Shown in pieces: positions 9,058 through 17,639 of a stretch of DNA of 64,000 nt. The DNA is taken from NCBI RefSeq assembly GCF_963664075.1, contig NZ_OY760916.1:2997001-3061000 (forward strand), in the 5' to 3' direction. The position numbers and the translations under genes were made by a program. The first letter of the stretch is position 1, and the number at the start of each line of letters is the position of its first letter. The notes under the pieces were generated by a model, which made no database searches, had not been told where the DNA came from, and saw only the letters and a program-made list of their open reading frames with translations. Source of the DNA: an uncultured Desulfobulbus sp. (lineage in GTDB: Bacteria > Desulfobacterota > Desulfobulbia > Desulfobulbales > Desulfobulbaceae).

Positions 9058-10377
9058 TCAAGCAGTGGCCAGGGCCACCGCACGAACATAATTAAGGCAG
9101 TTAACATCCTGAACACCTGCGTAGCCCATGTCCATGTTCACATACCAACTTTCGTGCCGTCCATGCTGGTCACAGCTCCAGAACCAATGGACCGGCAAAA
9201 GATCATCGTCGGGGAACGGTGCCAGATCGCCGTCGGCCAGCAGACTGAGCAATTCATTGACCGTGGGCAGCCGCCAGCTACGTATACCATGGGCACATTG
9301 CTCGTTCAGCTGCTGGACATAGGTTGCGGCCTCTTTCCAACTCACTGGATAACGACTGGTTTCACGGGTCCAGATCAGCTTGGTGGTGGCATCATGAATC
9401 AAGAATGGCCCCAACTCCAAGCGATTGCACACCGGTTCAAGCGGTCGGTACTGCGGGTTCACGCCAAAGAGGTTTCTTGCTTTGGAGCGACAGACATTCG
9501 CCGGTTCAGAACGTATCTCTACCACTGAGCCTTGTTGCGCTTCAAGCGAACAGGCCCCCGATGGGGTTGGCGCGCCGAGCTTGAGCTGCTCAAAGGCTGC
9601 CAGCATTTCCTGACTGGACTGAAAGCGATCCTCGGGTTTCCATTGCAAGGCCCTGGTGAAAAAATCATCCCAGACCCTATCGTAGCGGGGATTGACCAGA
9701 GAGAGGGAAAAGCTCTGCATCCCTGGCAACTGCCCTGTTAGCATCCGATACAAGAGGACTGCTACAGAATAGAGGTCAGCCCGTCCATCCACCTGGTTGG
9801 GATCCTTACGTTGCTCCGGCGGCGTGTAATATGGCGAGCCGACCTGCATATTGTCCGGCCCCGAAAAACTGACCCCTTGCACCAGCGCCATACCAAAATC
9901 ACAGATTTTGATGGTATCGTCATCGGTCACCAGAATATTCTGTGGTTTGATATCCCGGTGGACAATCTGATTGTGATGCAAAAAATCAAGGGCGGCTAAG
10001 ATCTGTCGCCCATACTGCAGCACCTTTTCTGCACCAATAATCCGTGAAGGATCCTCAAGGACATAGGTTTCCCCGATCATCTCTCCAAGATTATTGCAGA
10101 TATAATCCATGACGAAATAGAGGCCCCCTGCACTATCTCGATCAAAATCATGGGCGGTCACTAAAAAAGGTTGGTTGAAAGCGGCCATGGTACGGGCTTC
10201 AAAGGTGAAGATATCTTCCAGTTTTTCCAGACCGACGATATCTTCGAGCAACTCCCCGGGTTGAAGCAGCTTGATGGCCACGACCTTATTTATCACCGGG
10301 ACCAGCCCCTTATAGACTGCGCCCATCCCCCCCCGCCCCAGGCGACGGATGATCTCGTATTTACCGATATATTGCAT
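9058..10377 (-). CDS. Hanks-type Ser/Thr protein kinase fused to a DUF1566 domain
   Basis: 439 residues. The N-terminal kinase domain has the glycine loop GRGGMGAVYKG (14-24), the ATP-anchoring Lys36 in VAIKLL, the catalytic loop HRDIKPQN (140-147) and DFG (160-162), so it should be active. From about residue 330 the sequence changes to a DUF1566/Lcl-type module (DATTKLIWTRE, WRLPTVNEL, then YVNMDMGYAG near the end), a fold usually found in secreted or surface proteins as a possible ligand-binding domain. No transmembrane segment separates them, so here both parts appear cytosolic. The start is four bases after the metallophosphoesterase stop, so the two genes are coupled. The substrate is unknown. 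Confidence 0.9.
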   Translation of the reverse strand: MQYIGKYEIIRRLGRGGMGAVYKGLVPVINKVVAIKLLQPGELLEDIVGLEKLEDIFTFEARTMAAFNQPFLVTAHDFDRDSAGGLYFVMDYICNNLGEMIGETYVLEDPSRIIGAEKVLQYGRQILAALDFLHHNQIVHRDIKPQNILVTDDDTIKICDFGMALVQGVSFSGPDNMQVGSPYYTPPEQRKDPNQVDGRADLYSVAVLLYRMLTGQLPGMQSFSLSLVNPRYDRVWDDFFTRALQWKPEDRFQSSQEMLAAFEQLKLGAPTPSGACSLEAQQGSVVEIRSEPANVCRSKARNLFGVNPQYRPLEPVCNRLELGPFLIHDATTKLIWTRETSRYPVSWKEAATYVQQLNEQCAHGIRSWRLPTVNELLSLLADGDLAPFPDDDLLPVHWFWSCDQHGRHESWYVNMDMGYAGVQDVNCLNYVRAVALATA

Positions 10378-10381
10378 AGAC

Positions 10382-11113
10382 CTACCAGTACAACCGTTTC
10401 CCGTTGACGATGGGGAATCCCCGCTCTTTAATCAGATGAATAGTGGTCTGAACATCATACTCCACTGCTCGAATTTCCATGGTCTCTGTATCCTGATCCC
10501 AGAGCAGATATTTTGCCTGCCAGCCCAGGCTGTCCCGTGGTTGCCCCACACTGCCCGGCACAATAAGATAGCGTCTCTTGCCCTCAAGGTGGCGGATTCC
10601 CAGGCCAACCTCCTGCGAGGAGATGGTTGTTCCCAATTGCGAATACCAAGCAAGAGCGTGGGTGTGGCCGGCAAAACAATACTGCTCGTCATAGGTAGTA
10701 AAAAGACGCTGCAGACGTGTATGGGTGGGGTTGTGCAGATAAACCGTCAGGGATTCGGGTGGAGAGCCATGGACAAAACGAGCCCCAAAAAGAGTTTCCA
10801 CCGGCGGCAGTTCTTTCAGCCAACGCAACGAACTTTGGCTTAACAGTGATCGGCTCAACTCGAGCGATTGTTGGGCATTGGCATGAAGACGGTTATAGTA
10901 GCCGCGGCTGATCAAGGCCAGTTCATGATTGCCCATAACCGAAATCACCCGGTACCCCTGAAGCGTACGGACGACCTCTTCCGGCTCAGGCCCATAGCCA
11001 ATATTATCGCCCAGGGAAACAATACGATCAACGCCATAGTCGGCAATATCGGTGAGCACCGCATCAAGTGCCCGGTAGTTCCCATGAATGTCGGCGAGAA
11101 TGGCCAGACGCAC
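10382..11113 (-). CDS. Metallophosphoesterase (YfcE/MJ0936-like)
   Basis: 243 residues with every metal-site motif of the calcineurin-like phosphoesterases: DIHGN at the N-terminus, SLGDNIGYGPEP, GNHE, HGSP and GHTHALAWY. The family hydrolyses phosphodiesters or phosphomonoesters with two metal ions. It lies between the DUF89 phosphatase-like gene (8 bases upstream) and the Ser/Thr kinase gene (4 bases downstream), all on the minus strand. Because it sits with a protein kinase it could be a phosphoprotein phosphatase of the PPP type, but the compact sequence reads more like the small YfcE-like phosphodiesterases. Confidence 0.88.
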   Translation of the reverse strand: MRLAILADIHGNYRALDAVLTDIADYGVDRIVSLGDNIGYGPEPEEVVRTLQGYRVISVMGNHELALISRGYYNRLHANAQQSLELSRSLLSQSSLRWLKELPPVETLFGARFVHGSPPESLTVYLHNPTHTRLQRLFTTYDEQYCFAGHTHALAWYSQLGTTISSQEVGLGIRHLEGKRRYLIVPGSVGQPRDSLGWQAKYLLWDQDTETMEIRAVEYDVQTTIHLIKERGFPIVNGKRLYW

Positions 11114-11121
11114 GCTTCCCC

Positions 11122-12006
11122 CTACCTGTTGGCAATCCGGCTCCCCTGCAACAAGATGGGAGAACCTATCGATAAATCAACTCCAGGGAAGTTTGGCTGT
11201 AAATATTGCAGTACCGAAGTACATTTAATCATAAAGAGAAAAAAGATTGGTGCCTCCACTTCGGAGAGGCACTCAAAATTCCCCATCCCTTTACTGATAA
11301 TGAGATCAGCCTCTTGAAACTGCTCAATAAAGGAAGCACTGCAGGCACTCAGGGCAGTTCCTGGAATATCAGCTCCGTTATCGATCACCGGGCAAAGTTG
11401 ATCAAGTCCACAGGTCGTGGCATCTTCCGGGGTGGCATCATTAATAATTGGTGACTTGCGCACCGCCAAAGTTACCTTGCACCCTCGCACCTGCAGTAAC
11501 TCGATAACGAGCTTGTCAAAAACAATCTCTCCACAGTTATCGGCAAGATAGAGGATATTTCCTCGATTTTCGATACAGAGAAGAAGCTGCTGATAATGAT
11601 TAATGGCCAGCTCCTGGCGACAGTCTGCCAGCGCCTTCTCCCTGTCAAGGAGTACCTGAGAGCCGTAATCAAGCACATTGGCATTAATGGAAAAGCTCAG
11701 TGCCGCCAGAAGCGGATCATCTTCGCGAGCGATCAACTCACGGGTACGTGCTTCCAGATCCAGGGCAAAGGCATTGCTTTCCTGCTTCTCCGCTAAAAAA
11801 GGATCTCGCACCCCCGTCCGTGTACTGATCAGGCGGTAATAGTGGACAGCATTTTCAGGTGGGGAAAGATGCGGCTCAAAATCCTGCAGCATGCCCCCCA
11901 CGGTGGTTAAGAGTTGCCACTGCAGGGAAGTATCATCGGTACATCGGCGTACTGTTCCCAGAACCTGGCGCATAAAACAGACCAGACAATCATTTCCTGT
12001 ATGCAT
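11122..12006 (-). CDS. DUF89 / damage-control phosphatase-like protein
   Basis: 294 residues starting MHTGNDCLVCFMRQ, with the N-terminal CxxC typical of bacterial and archaeal DUF89 proteins, and the central metal-site motif LADNCGEIVFDKL followed by a downstream segment DLIISKGMGNFE. Characterised members of this family are metal-dependent phosphatases that remove damaged or excess phosphometabolites (the ARMT1 and PANK4 relatives). The exact substrate here is unknown. The ATG overlaps the ttcA stop by one base, so it is translated from the same message as ttcA. Confidence 0.82.
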   Translation of the reverse strand: MHTGNDCLVCFMRQVLGTVRRCTDDTSLQWQLLTTVGGMLQDFEPHLSPPENAVHYYRLISTRTGVRDPFLAEKQESNAFALDLEARTRELIAREDDPLLAALSFSINANVLDYGSQVLLDREKALADCRQELAINHYQQLLLCIENRGNILYLADNCGEIVFDKLVIELLQVRGCKVTLAVRKSPIINDATPEDATTCGLDQLCPVIDNGADIPGTALSACSASFIEQFQEADLIISKGMGNFECLSEVEAPIFFLFMIKCTSVLQYLQPNFPGVDLSIGSPILLQGSRIANR

Positions 12007-12770
12007 CAGGGTCTCCTTCCCCCGGTTTGTTTGAGCAGGTAGTCGCTCCGCACATTGCCCAAAGCCGCAAATATATGTTCTTTTGCTCCAGGTAGCTGGG
12101 CATAAATATGTTCTGCCAGTTCATGGATATCCAGGCGTTTGGTCTTTTCTGCCAAAGGGCATGCAGATCGCACCGGCTCAAAACCAAAGCTCTGCCCCAA
12201 GTGTTCAATCTCGACCTTATCCAGATAGGCTAAAGGGCGAATCAGCTGCAGACGCCCGGAAAAAAGCGTCTGTTTGGGGGACATGGTACTGATGTTTCCC
12301 GCACAAGTCAGATTCAACAAAAACGTTTCAATGATATCGTCCCGATGGTGCCCCAGGGCGAGAATATTGTAGTCCTGATCTCGGGCATGGGCAAAGAGTT
12401 GGGTTCGCCTGGATCGGGCGCATTGAAAGCAGAGATCCTGTCCTCCGCAAGGTGCCGCTTGTATCTCTTCCTCGCTGGGATGATACTGCGCAGGTAAGAT
12501 CTGCAACCGGAGCCCAAGTTGGTTCACCTGCTGTCCAACAGCCTCGGCAGCAGTGCCATGCCTCTTGTTTTCTGGCTCCATATCCACATGGATTGGATGC
12601 AGTGTATATTTGATCGGTGCTTTTTTTTGCCAGAGGTGCAGCACCGCCAGCAAGACCAGAGAATCTATTCCCCCTGAGACTGCCACCAGAATACGATCAC
12701 CATCGGCAAGCATGCTGTAATCATGCATGGCTCGGCCGATCTTGCGGTTAAGTGTTCGTGGTAACTGCAC
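12006..12770 (-). CDS. ttcA: tRNA 2-thiocytidine(32) synthetase-like ATPase
   Basis: 254 residues from a GTG start at 12770, chosen because AAGGAG lies four bases upstream; an open frame runs back to 12818, which would overlap the lipoprotein gene by 40 bases and has no such site. The PP-loop SGGIDS binds ATP. The three cysteines expected for the 4Fe-4S cluster are there: CFQC in DLCFQCARSRR and the later single Cys in RSACPLAE, and ALGHHRDDIIET is a strong TtcA signature. The enzyme would thiolate C32 of certain tRNAs. A related PP-loop thiolase with a different tRNA target cannot be excluded. Confidence 0.82.
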   Translation of the reverse strand: MQLPRTLNRKIGRAMHDYSMLADGDRILVAVSGGIDSLVLLAVLHLWQKKAPIKYTLHPIHVDMEPENKRHGTAAEAVGQQVNQLGLRLQILPAQYHPSEEEIQAAPCGGQDLCFQCARSRRTQLFAHARDQDYNILALGHHRDDIIETFLLNLTCAGNISTMSPKQTLFSGRLQLIRPLAYLDKVEIEHLGQSFGFEPVRSACPLAEKTKRLDIHELAEHIYAQLPGAKEHIFAALGNVRSDYLLKQTGGRRP

Positions 12771-12778
12771 CCGGCTCC

Positions 12779-13414
12779 TTACTGATCGCTGTGCAGCATC
12801 TCTTGAAGATACTGGCATTCCCCAAATTTTTCCTGCAAGCCATCCCGGGCCAGTTCTTTGGCGCTGAGCCAGGTTAGTCCACGACTTTGGGCCTTAGAAA
12901 AGGTAAACAGATTTTCCATAAGAGATTGCTGCTGCTCGTCGAATCGGCCGTGGCAGAATACACGCCCCTCATCTGTTTCAAAAAGACGGTAGGCAAAGGT
13001 CACTGCAGCGGGCTGCTTTACGCCGTACTCTCCTCCCACACGCTCCTCAAATCGACTCACAGAAATATCCAAAACGACATTGCACTGATAGCCATTGGCA
13101 ATCTCACGGGACTTGTCAAGCGTCGGTGAACCAAGACTCAAATCCTGCTCACCGACAAAACGAACCTTGGGACTGTTCAACAGCTCCCTGACCAATTCGT
13201 TGACCACCTGAGATCCCTTTAGGAGTGCCGTGCTCTTTGCTTGGGCATCAGGAGCATCATAGTCGACCGTCGGCATGGCTGGCATAACGGCAATGCATGA
13301 AACTGCAACGGACTCATCAATGGTGGAATTTTGTTTTGTTTGTCCTGCGCAGCCAGCCAACAACAGCAGACAACCGGCAAATGATCCAAAACGGACCAGG
13401 GCGTGGGTGGTCAT
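12779..13414 (-). CDS. Small outer-membrane-type lipoprotein of unknown function
   Basis: 211 residues from the ATG at 13414, which has an ideal AAGGAGG site seven bases before it (the frame extends to 13462 without one). The N-terminus is a lipoprotein signal: MTTHALVRFGSFAGCLLLL then the lipobox LAGC. The mature protein has a segment resembling the CsgG/GNA1162-like or LpoB-like families in outline (IAVMPAMPTVDYDAP, VVNELVRELL, FVGEQDL), meaning a small alpha/beta periplasmic domain, but I cannot assign a family. Four cysteines occur in the mature part (VSCIAVM, YQCNVV, VFCHGR, GECQYL). It is the first gene of the run that leads into ttcA. Confidence 0.75.
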   Translation of the reverse strand: MTTHALVRFGSFAGCLLLLAGCAGQTKQNSTIDESVAVSCIAVMPAMPTVDYDAPDAQAKSTALLKGSQVVNELVRELLNSPKVRFVGEQDLSLGSPTLDKSREIANGYQCNVVLDISVSRFEERVGGEYGVKQPAAVTFAYRLFETDEGRVFCHGRFDEQQQSLMENLFTFSKAQSRGLTWLSAKELARDGLQEKFGECQYLQEMLHSDQ

Positions 13415-13576
13415 GAGATCCTCCTTGTTGTCAAACATGGGATGGAAGTTTTCAATCCCCATCTTCGCGGATGGGGCGTAAGGCCGCCTCTTTGACCACA
13501 GATAATTGCAAAATCCGGGAACATGCAGGCGACGAAGCAGAGCACATCACTCACGTGCTACAACGCACGTATCCCC

Positions 13577-14176
13577 TTAGAGAACGCCTTTGGAAGAAAG
13601 CTGTCCTGTCACCTTATCATGGGGAGCCACGGCAAGTGCCAGAGCCCGTGCAAGTGCTTTAAAGACTGCCTCAAGAATATGATGCCCGTTTTCTCCATGC
13701 AGAAGATCCACGTGCAGCGTCATACCGGCATGCAAGACAAAGGCGCGGAAAAACTCTTTGGCAAGGGGGGTATCAAATGTACCCAGTTTTGGTTCGTCCA
13801 CGCTTACTCCATAATGGAGATAAGGACGGTTTGAGCAGTCGACACAGACACGCGCCAAGGTTTCATCCATGGGAACATAGGCATGTCCATAACGGCAAAT
13901 CCCTCCCTTATCACCCAAGGCCTGGGCAAAGGCCATCCCCAGACTGATTCCCAGGTCCTCCACCGTGTGATGATCATCAACCTCCACATCTCCGGTAGCG
14001 GTAATTTCGAGGTTAAACAAACCATGGACAGCAAAAAGGGTCAACATATGGTCCATAAACCCTACACCGGTATGGATACGGGCCTGCCCCTCTCCATCCA
14101 GATGGAGATTAATGGTAATATCAGTCTCTTTGGTAGTACGTGCCATAGAGGCACTGCGCGTGGTTGCTTGGGACAT
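13577..14176 (-). CDS. hisB: Imidazoleglycerol-phosphate dehydratase
   Basis: 199 residues from ATG 14176, which has AAGGAG eight bases upstream; the open frame to 14215 is not needed. Both metal-binding histidine motifs are present, DDHHTVED and HGENGHHILEAVFKA, as is GFMDHMLTLFAVHG. The enzyme carries out the sixth step of histidine synthesis, removing water from imidazole glycerol phosphate. It is the stand-alone dehydratase; it lacks the phosphatase domain of the E. coli fusion. No other his gene is nearby, so the pathway is split over the chromosome. A promoter-like pair lies at 14358-14386. Confidence 0.97.
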   Translation of the reverse strand: MSQATTRSASMARTTKETDITINLHLDGEGQARIHTGVGFMDHMLTLFAVHGLFNLEITATGDVEVDDHHTVEDLGISLGMAFAQALGDKGGICRYGHAYVPMDETLARVCVDCSNRPYLHYGVSVDEPKLGTFDTPLAKEFFRAFVLHAGMTLHVDLLHGENGHHILEAVFKALARALALAVAPHDKVTGQLSSKGVL

Positions 14177-14357
14177 GTAACTCCTTTTGATTCGAAGAGG
14201 GAAGCCCCTAAGCATGAAATCGGCGCTTGTATGTTTCGCCTGCTTGACGGCACCGCAAGCAAAGGGCTGTCCCCGTGTGTTTTTCTACCAAACCAGCAAA
14301 GGCTTCTGATTTGAGCTCACTGGTTATGAGCACTGGTTTCTGAATGAATTAGGCAGT

Positions 14358-14386
14358 ATACTATATCCGTTTCCACTGATTGACAA
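14358..14386 (-). promoter_or_regulatory. Sigma-70-like promoter for hisB
   Basis: Read on the minus strand: TTGTCA (14381-14386), a 17-base spacer, then TAGTAT (14358-14363). Spacing is ideal and each box matches four or five of six consensus bases. The leader to hisB would be about 175 bases. Confidence 0.5.
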
Positions 14387-14454
14387 CAGTTCTCCACCGG
14401 TGGGCTTCGTTTCTTCCTGCCCCGGAAAAAATCAATCACAGGGGCTTTTTTTTA

Positions 14455-14484
14455 TTGACACAACACAGGGGAGTCCTGTATATT
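14455..14484 (+). promoter_or_regulatory. Sigma-70-like promoter for tRNA-Gly
   Basis: A perfect TTGACA (14455-14460), an 18-base spacer and TATATT (14479-14484), ending 23 bases before the tRNA. GC-rich sequence follows the -10 box, as often in stable-RNA promoters. Confidence 0.75.
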
Positions 14485-14507
14485 CTGCCGCCGTCACGAA
14501 ACAACGA

Positions 14508-14582
<75 letters not shown>

Positions 14583-14595
14583 AAAATCGCTATCC

Positions 14596-14628
14596 AAGGT
14601 TCGGACCCCCGTTCGAACCTTTTTTTTT
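14596..14628 (+). terminator. Terminator-like hairpin between tRNA-Gly and rplM
   Basis: Stem AAGGTTCG/CGAACCTT with a 10-base loop, then eight or more T. It ends only 17 bases before the rplM ATG, so rplM must either be read through from the tRNA promoter or have its own start inside this short gap. Confidence 0.85.
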
Positions 14629-14645
14629 CAGTGTTGAGGCGCAGA

Positions 14646-15074
14646 ATGAAAACCTATTATACGCCGGTAAATGAAATTGACCGCAAATGGTATGTAGCCG
14701 ATGCCGACGGCCAGGTACTGGGACACATTGCTACCGAAATCGCCAGTCGTCTGCGTGGTAAACACAAACCGACTTTCTGTAATTTTCAGGATAATGGCGA
14801 CTTTATCGTTGTAGTGAATGCTGATAAAGTACACCTGACTGGTGGCAAGTGGGATAAAAAAATGTACTACCACCACACCGGATTCCCGGGCGGTATCAAG
14901 AGCGCTACAGCTCGTGAGATGCTGGCCAAAAAACCGGAAGAGCTTATCCGCTTGGCTGTTAAAGGCATGCTGCCCAAAAATAAACTTGGTCGGGCACAGC
15001 TGAAGAAACTGAAAATTTACAGCGGCTCAGAGCATCCTCATCAGGCCCAGCAGCCAGAAAATCTTGAGATTTGA
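14646..15074 (+). CDS. rplM: 50S ribosomal protein L13
   Basis: 142 residues from ATG 14646 ([17 protein letters not shown]), the normal family length and start; the longer open frame runs back through the tRNA gene and is not real. The characteristic [21 protein letters not shown] and the histidine-rich [12 protein letters not shown] segment identify L13, an early-assembly protein of the large subunit. A GAGG site precedes the start, just after the terminator-like hairpin. rpsI follows after 17 bases, the nearly universal L13-S9 pair. L13 is known to autoregulate its operon in some bacteria; the hairpin here would be a natural control point, which is inference. Confidence 0.98.
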   Translation: MKTYYTPVNEIDRKWYVADADGQVLGHIATEIASRLRGKHKPTFCNFQDNGDFIVVVNADKVHLTGGKWDKKMYYHHTGFPGGIKSATAREMLAKKPEELIRLAVKGMLPKNKLGRAQLKKLKIYSGSEHPHQAQQPENLEI

Positions 15075-15091
15075 TTAGGGAGTAGAGACAC

Positions 15092-15484
15092 ATGGCCTCA
15101 GAACAGACATACGCAACAGGTCGTCGTAAAACAGCTATCGCCCGTGTTTGGATCACCCCCGGCAACGGCAAAATGGCAGTGAACAACCAGGAGCTGGTCG
15201 AATACTTCGGCAACATCTTCTTTGAACCGAAAATTGCCAAGCCTTTCGCCGTTACCGAAACACTTGAGCAGTACGATGTAAAAGCCACTGTTAAAGGTGG
15301 TGGAAAATCTGCCCAGGTCGAAGCGCTGGTTCACGGCATTGCCCGTGCGCTCCAGGAAGTTAATCCTGAAATGCGTATTCCCCTGAAAAGAGCTGGCCTG
15401 CTCACCCGTGACCCGCGCGCTAAAGAGCGTAAAAAATACGGTCAGCGTGGTGCCCGCGCCCGCTTCCAGTTCTCCAAACGTTAA
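15092..15484 (+). CDS. rpsI: 30S ribosomal protein S9
   Basis: 130 residues, full length, ending in the conserved RARFQFSKR tail that reaches the P-site tRNA in the small subunit. The N-terminal YATGRRKTAIARVWI is diagnostic, as are GGGKSAQVEALVHGIARAL and KERKKYGQRGARAR. GGGAG lies 12 bases before the ATG. It is co-transcribed with rplM and closed by a strong terminator. Confidence 0.98.
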   Translation: MASEQTYATGRRKTAIARVWITPGNGKMAVNNQELVEYFGNIFFEPKIAKPFAVTETLEQYDVKATVKGGGKSAQVEALVHGIARALQEVNPEMRIPLKRAGLLTRDPRAKERKKYGQRGARARFQFSKR

Positions 15485-15539
15485 AATTTTCTTTGGTGGA
15501 TTGCGAGGATTCCTCACAATTCCATAAAGAACGATTTAT

Positions 15540-15579
15540 ACGGGGAATAACGATCAAATCGTTATTCCCCGTTTTTTTT
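15540..15579 (+). terminator. Intrinsic terminator after rpsI
   Basis: Perfect 15-base arms ACGGGGAATAACGAT / ATCGTTATTCCCCGT around CAA, followed by a run of nine T. It ends the rplM-rpsI transcript. Confidence 0.95.
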
Positions 15580-15635
15580 TACGTCCCAGAACCTGCAACA
15601 TCTTGCTCTCAAGGCCCGAAAGACTCTCTCCCCGA

Positions 15636-15710
15636 CCTGTATTACCTGCTGCCACGTCGTATCCTTCATGCGGATACAGGTTATTTTTTCACCTCCTGGT
15701 TCCCAGGTGC
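15636..15710 (+). promoter_or_regulatory. Attenuator-like leader before argC
   Basis: Three elements share bases here. GTATCC (15659-15664) can pair with GGATAC (15672-15677), followed by TTATTTTTT, which is a short terminator. CCTGTAT (15636-15642) can instead pair with ATACAGG (15674-15680), which would break that stem. A third hairpin (CCTGG/CCAGG, 15691-15710) lies just before the argC ribosome-binding site. The sensor, if any, is not evident; no leader peptide rich in Arg codons is visible. Confidence 0.4.
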
Positions 15711-15728
15711 TGAACGAGGATTTATACC

Positions 15729-16769
15729 ATGTTAAATGTCGGAATTGTTGGTGCATCCGGATATACCGGAGTCGAATTAGCACGAATCCTGGCTGGACAC
15801 CCTGAAGTTCGTCTCACTGCTGCAACTTCCCGTCAGTACGCAGGCAAACCGCTGGCTGAAGTGTTTCCCAACCTTCGCAAACGGGTTGATCTGGTCTGTG
15901 AAAACCTCGGAGTAGACGAACTTATTGAACGGGCGGATTTCTTTTTCTGCGCGGTCCCCCATAAAACCGCTATGGATATTGTCCCCCAACTACTGGCCGC
16001 AGGAAAAAAAGTGGTTGATCTCAGCGCGGACTACCGCATTCATGATGCCGCCGTGTATGAAGCCTGGTATCAACCCCATTCAAGCCCTGAGTTTCTTGAG
16101 GAAGCGGCTTATGGTCTTCCGGAACTGTACCGGGAACGAGTCAAAACAGCCCGGTTGACCGCCAACCCCGGCTGCTATCCCACCTCCATTATTCTTGGCC
16201 TGACCCCACTCTTACGTGAAGGGTTGATTGATCCTGCCACCCTGATTATCGATTCAAAATCGGGCACCTCCGGAGCAGGACGTGCTGCCAATGTAGGAAC
16301 GCTTTTTTGTGAAGTCAACGATGGGTTTAAGGCATATAAGGTTGGGGGAACTCACCGTCATATCCCTGAGATTGAGCAAGAACTCTCTCTGGCTGCAGGC
16401 ACACAGGTTACGGTCTCGTTTACGCCGCACCTGCTTCCCATTTCACGGGGCATTCTCAGCACTATGTATGCCAGCCTCACCGAGAAGGGACAGCAAACAG
16501 ACCTGCAGGCATTTTTTGAAAATTGCTATGCCAGCGAACCCTTTGTTCGAGTCCTTCCGTTTGGCACCTCTCCTGCGACTCAGCATGTTCGAGGTTCCAA
16601 CTGCTGTGATATCGGACTGCAGAAGGATGAACGTACTGGCCGCCTGATCGTCATGTCTGCCATTGATAACATTGTCAAGGGTGCCTCCGGCCAGGCCGTA
16701 CAAAATATGAATCTGATGTATGGTTTTGACGAGGCCATGGGCTTGATGGGAGCCCCCTTTTTTCCTTGA
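15729..16769 (+). CDS. argC: N-acetyl-gamma-glutamyl-phosphate reductase
   Basis: 346 residues of the type 1 (long) ArgC class. The NADPH loop [17 protein letters not shown] opens the protein and the catalytic cysteine is in [13 protein letters not shown]. Later conserved blocks include [23 protein letters not shown] and [11 protein letters not shown]. The enzyme reduces N-acetylglutamyl phosphate to the semialdehyde, the third step of arginine synthesis. GAGG precedes the ATG. No other arg gene lies in the window, but carAB (arginine and pyrimidine supply) is 25 kb away. Confidence 0.97.
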   Translation: MLNVGIVGASGYTGVELARILAGHPEVRLTAATSRQYAGKPLAEVFPNLRKRVDLVCENLGVDELIERADFFFCAVPHKTAMDIVPQLLAAGKKVVDLSADYRIHDAAVYEAWYQPHSSPEFLEEAAYGLPELYRERVKTARLTANPGCYPTSIILGLTPLLREGLIDPATLIIDSKSGTSGAGRAANVGTLFCEVNDGFKAYKVGGTHRHIPEIEQELSLAAGTQVTVSFTPHLLPISRGILSTMYASLTEKGQQTDLQAFFENCYASEPFVRVLPFGTSPATQHVRGSNCCDIGLQKDERTGRLIVMSAIDNIVKGASGQAVQNMNLMYGFDEAMGLMGAPFFP

Positions 16770-16820
16770 TACCAGCCAAGTCCAAAAGAGTCGTAATAAA
16801 CATCCCACAGCGTTTGTAAG

Positions 16821-17639
16821 ATGGTACGTACAATCCGCCTGCTCATCGCCTACGATGGGGGCAACTACTGTGGTTGGCAACGTCAGAAACGGGGAGAAGC
16901 CACCATTCAGGGCGAATTGGAGCGTCGTCTCGCCCTCCTCTGTCAAGAAAAGATCACTCTGCATGGCGCCGGTCGAACCGATACCGGTGTCCATGCCCAG
17001 GGGATGGTGGCCCATTTTCAGACTTCAGCGCGAACGCCTGTCACCGCTTTTTTCAAAGGGCTCAACGCATTGCTCCCCCTGGATATTCGCATTCTCGGAG
17101 CAGAGGTGGCGCCAGAAGATTTTCACAGCCGCTTTGATGCCCGGGGAAAGACTTACCGCTACGATTTTTTTACTGGTCCCTTGCAATCTCCCTGGAGCCG
17201 ACTTTATCAAGCGCATTTTCCTGGCCCCTTTGCTTCAGAACGGCTATCTCAGGCCCTGAGCTGTCTCCAAGGTACCCATGATTTTTCCAGCTTTGAACGT
17301 ACCGGAACCCGGGACAAGACCCTCACGACCGGTCGCGGTGCAGTACGGACACTGCACGATCTGCGTTGCACCCCCTCCCCCGGCAGAGAGAACTGCTGGT
17401 CCATTCGCATAACCGGTGATGGTTTTCTGCGACAGATGGTGCGGATTCTCTCTGGTACCCTCATTGAAATGGGCCAAGGCAAGCGTGATCCAGCAGAGAT
17501 GGAGCAGATTTTAAGTGCCAGAGATCGCAGGCTGGCTGGACTGACCGCTCCTGCCTGCGGTCTTTATCTTGAAAAGCTGTACTACGCTACGCCACTGTTT
17601 CGGGAATTCTCCACCCCTTGTTTTTTCCCTCCTAAATGA
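16821..17639 (+). CDS. truA: tRNA pseudouridine(38-40) synthase
   Basis: 272 residues. The catalytic aspartate is in GAGRTDTGVHAQG, and YDGGNYCGWQRQ at the N-terminus is the usual family start. FHSRFDARGKTYRYDFF and GDGFLRQMVRIL are further conserved blocks. TruA converts uridines 38, 39 and 40 in the anticodon arm of many tRNAs. The stop overlaps the maf start (ATGA), so the two are translationally coupled, and the gene lies 51 bases after argC on the same strand. Confidence 0.97.
   Translation: MVRTIRLLIAYDGGNYCGWQRQKRGEATIQGELERRLALLCQEKITLHGAGRTDTGVHAQGMVAHFQTSARTPVTAFFKGLNALLPLDIRILGAEVAPEDFHSRFDARGKTYRYDFFTGPLQSPWSRLYQAHFPGPFASERLSQALSCLQGTHDFSSFERTGTRDKTLTTGRGAVRTLHDLRCTPSPGRENCWSIRITGDGFLRQMVRILSGTLIEMGQGKRDPAEMEQILSARDRRLAGLTAPACGLYLEKLYYATPLFREFSTPCFFPPK

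Larger units (their letters stand above)
14177..14507. other. Divergent intergenic region, hisB to tRNA-Gly
   Basis: About 330 bases without a gene. It holds the hisB promoter-like pair (minus strand) and the tRNA promoter (plus strand). I see no small open reading frame with a ribosome-binding site and no recognisable riboswitch in the hisB leader. Confidence 0.6.
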
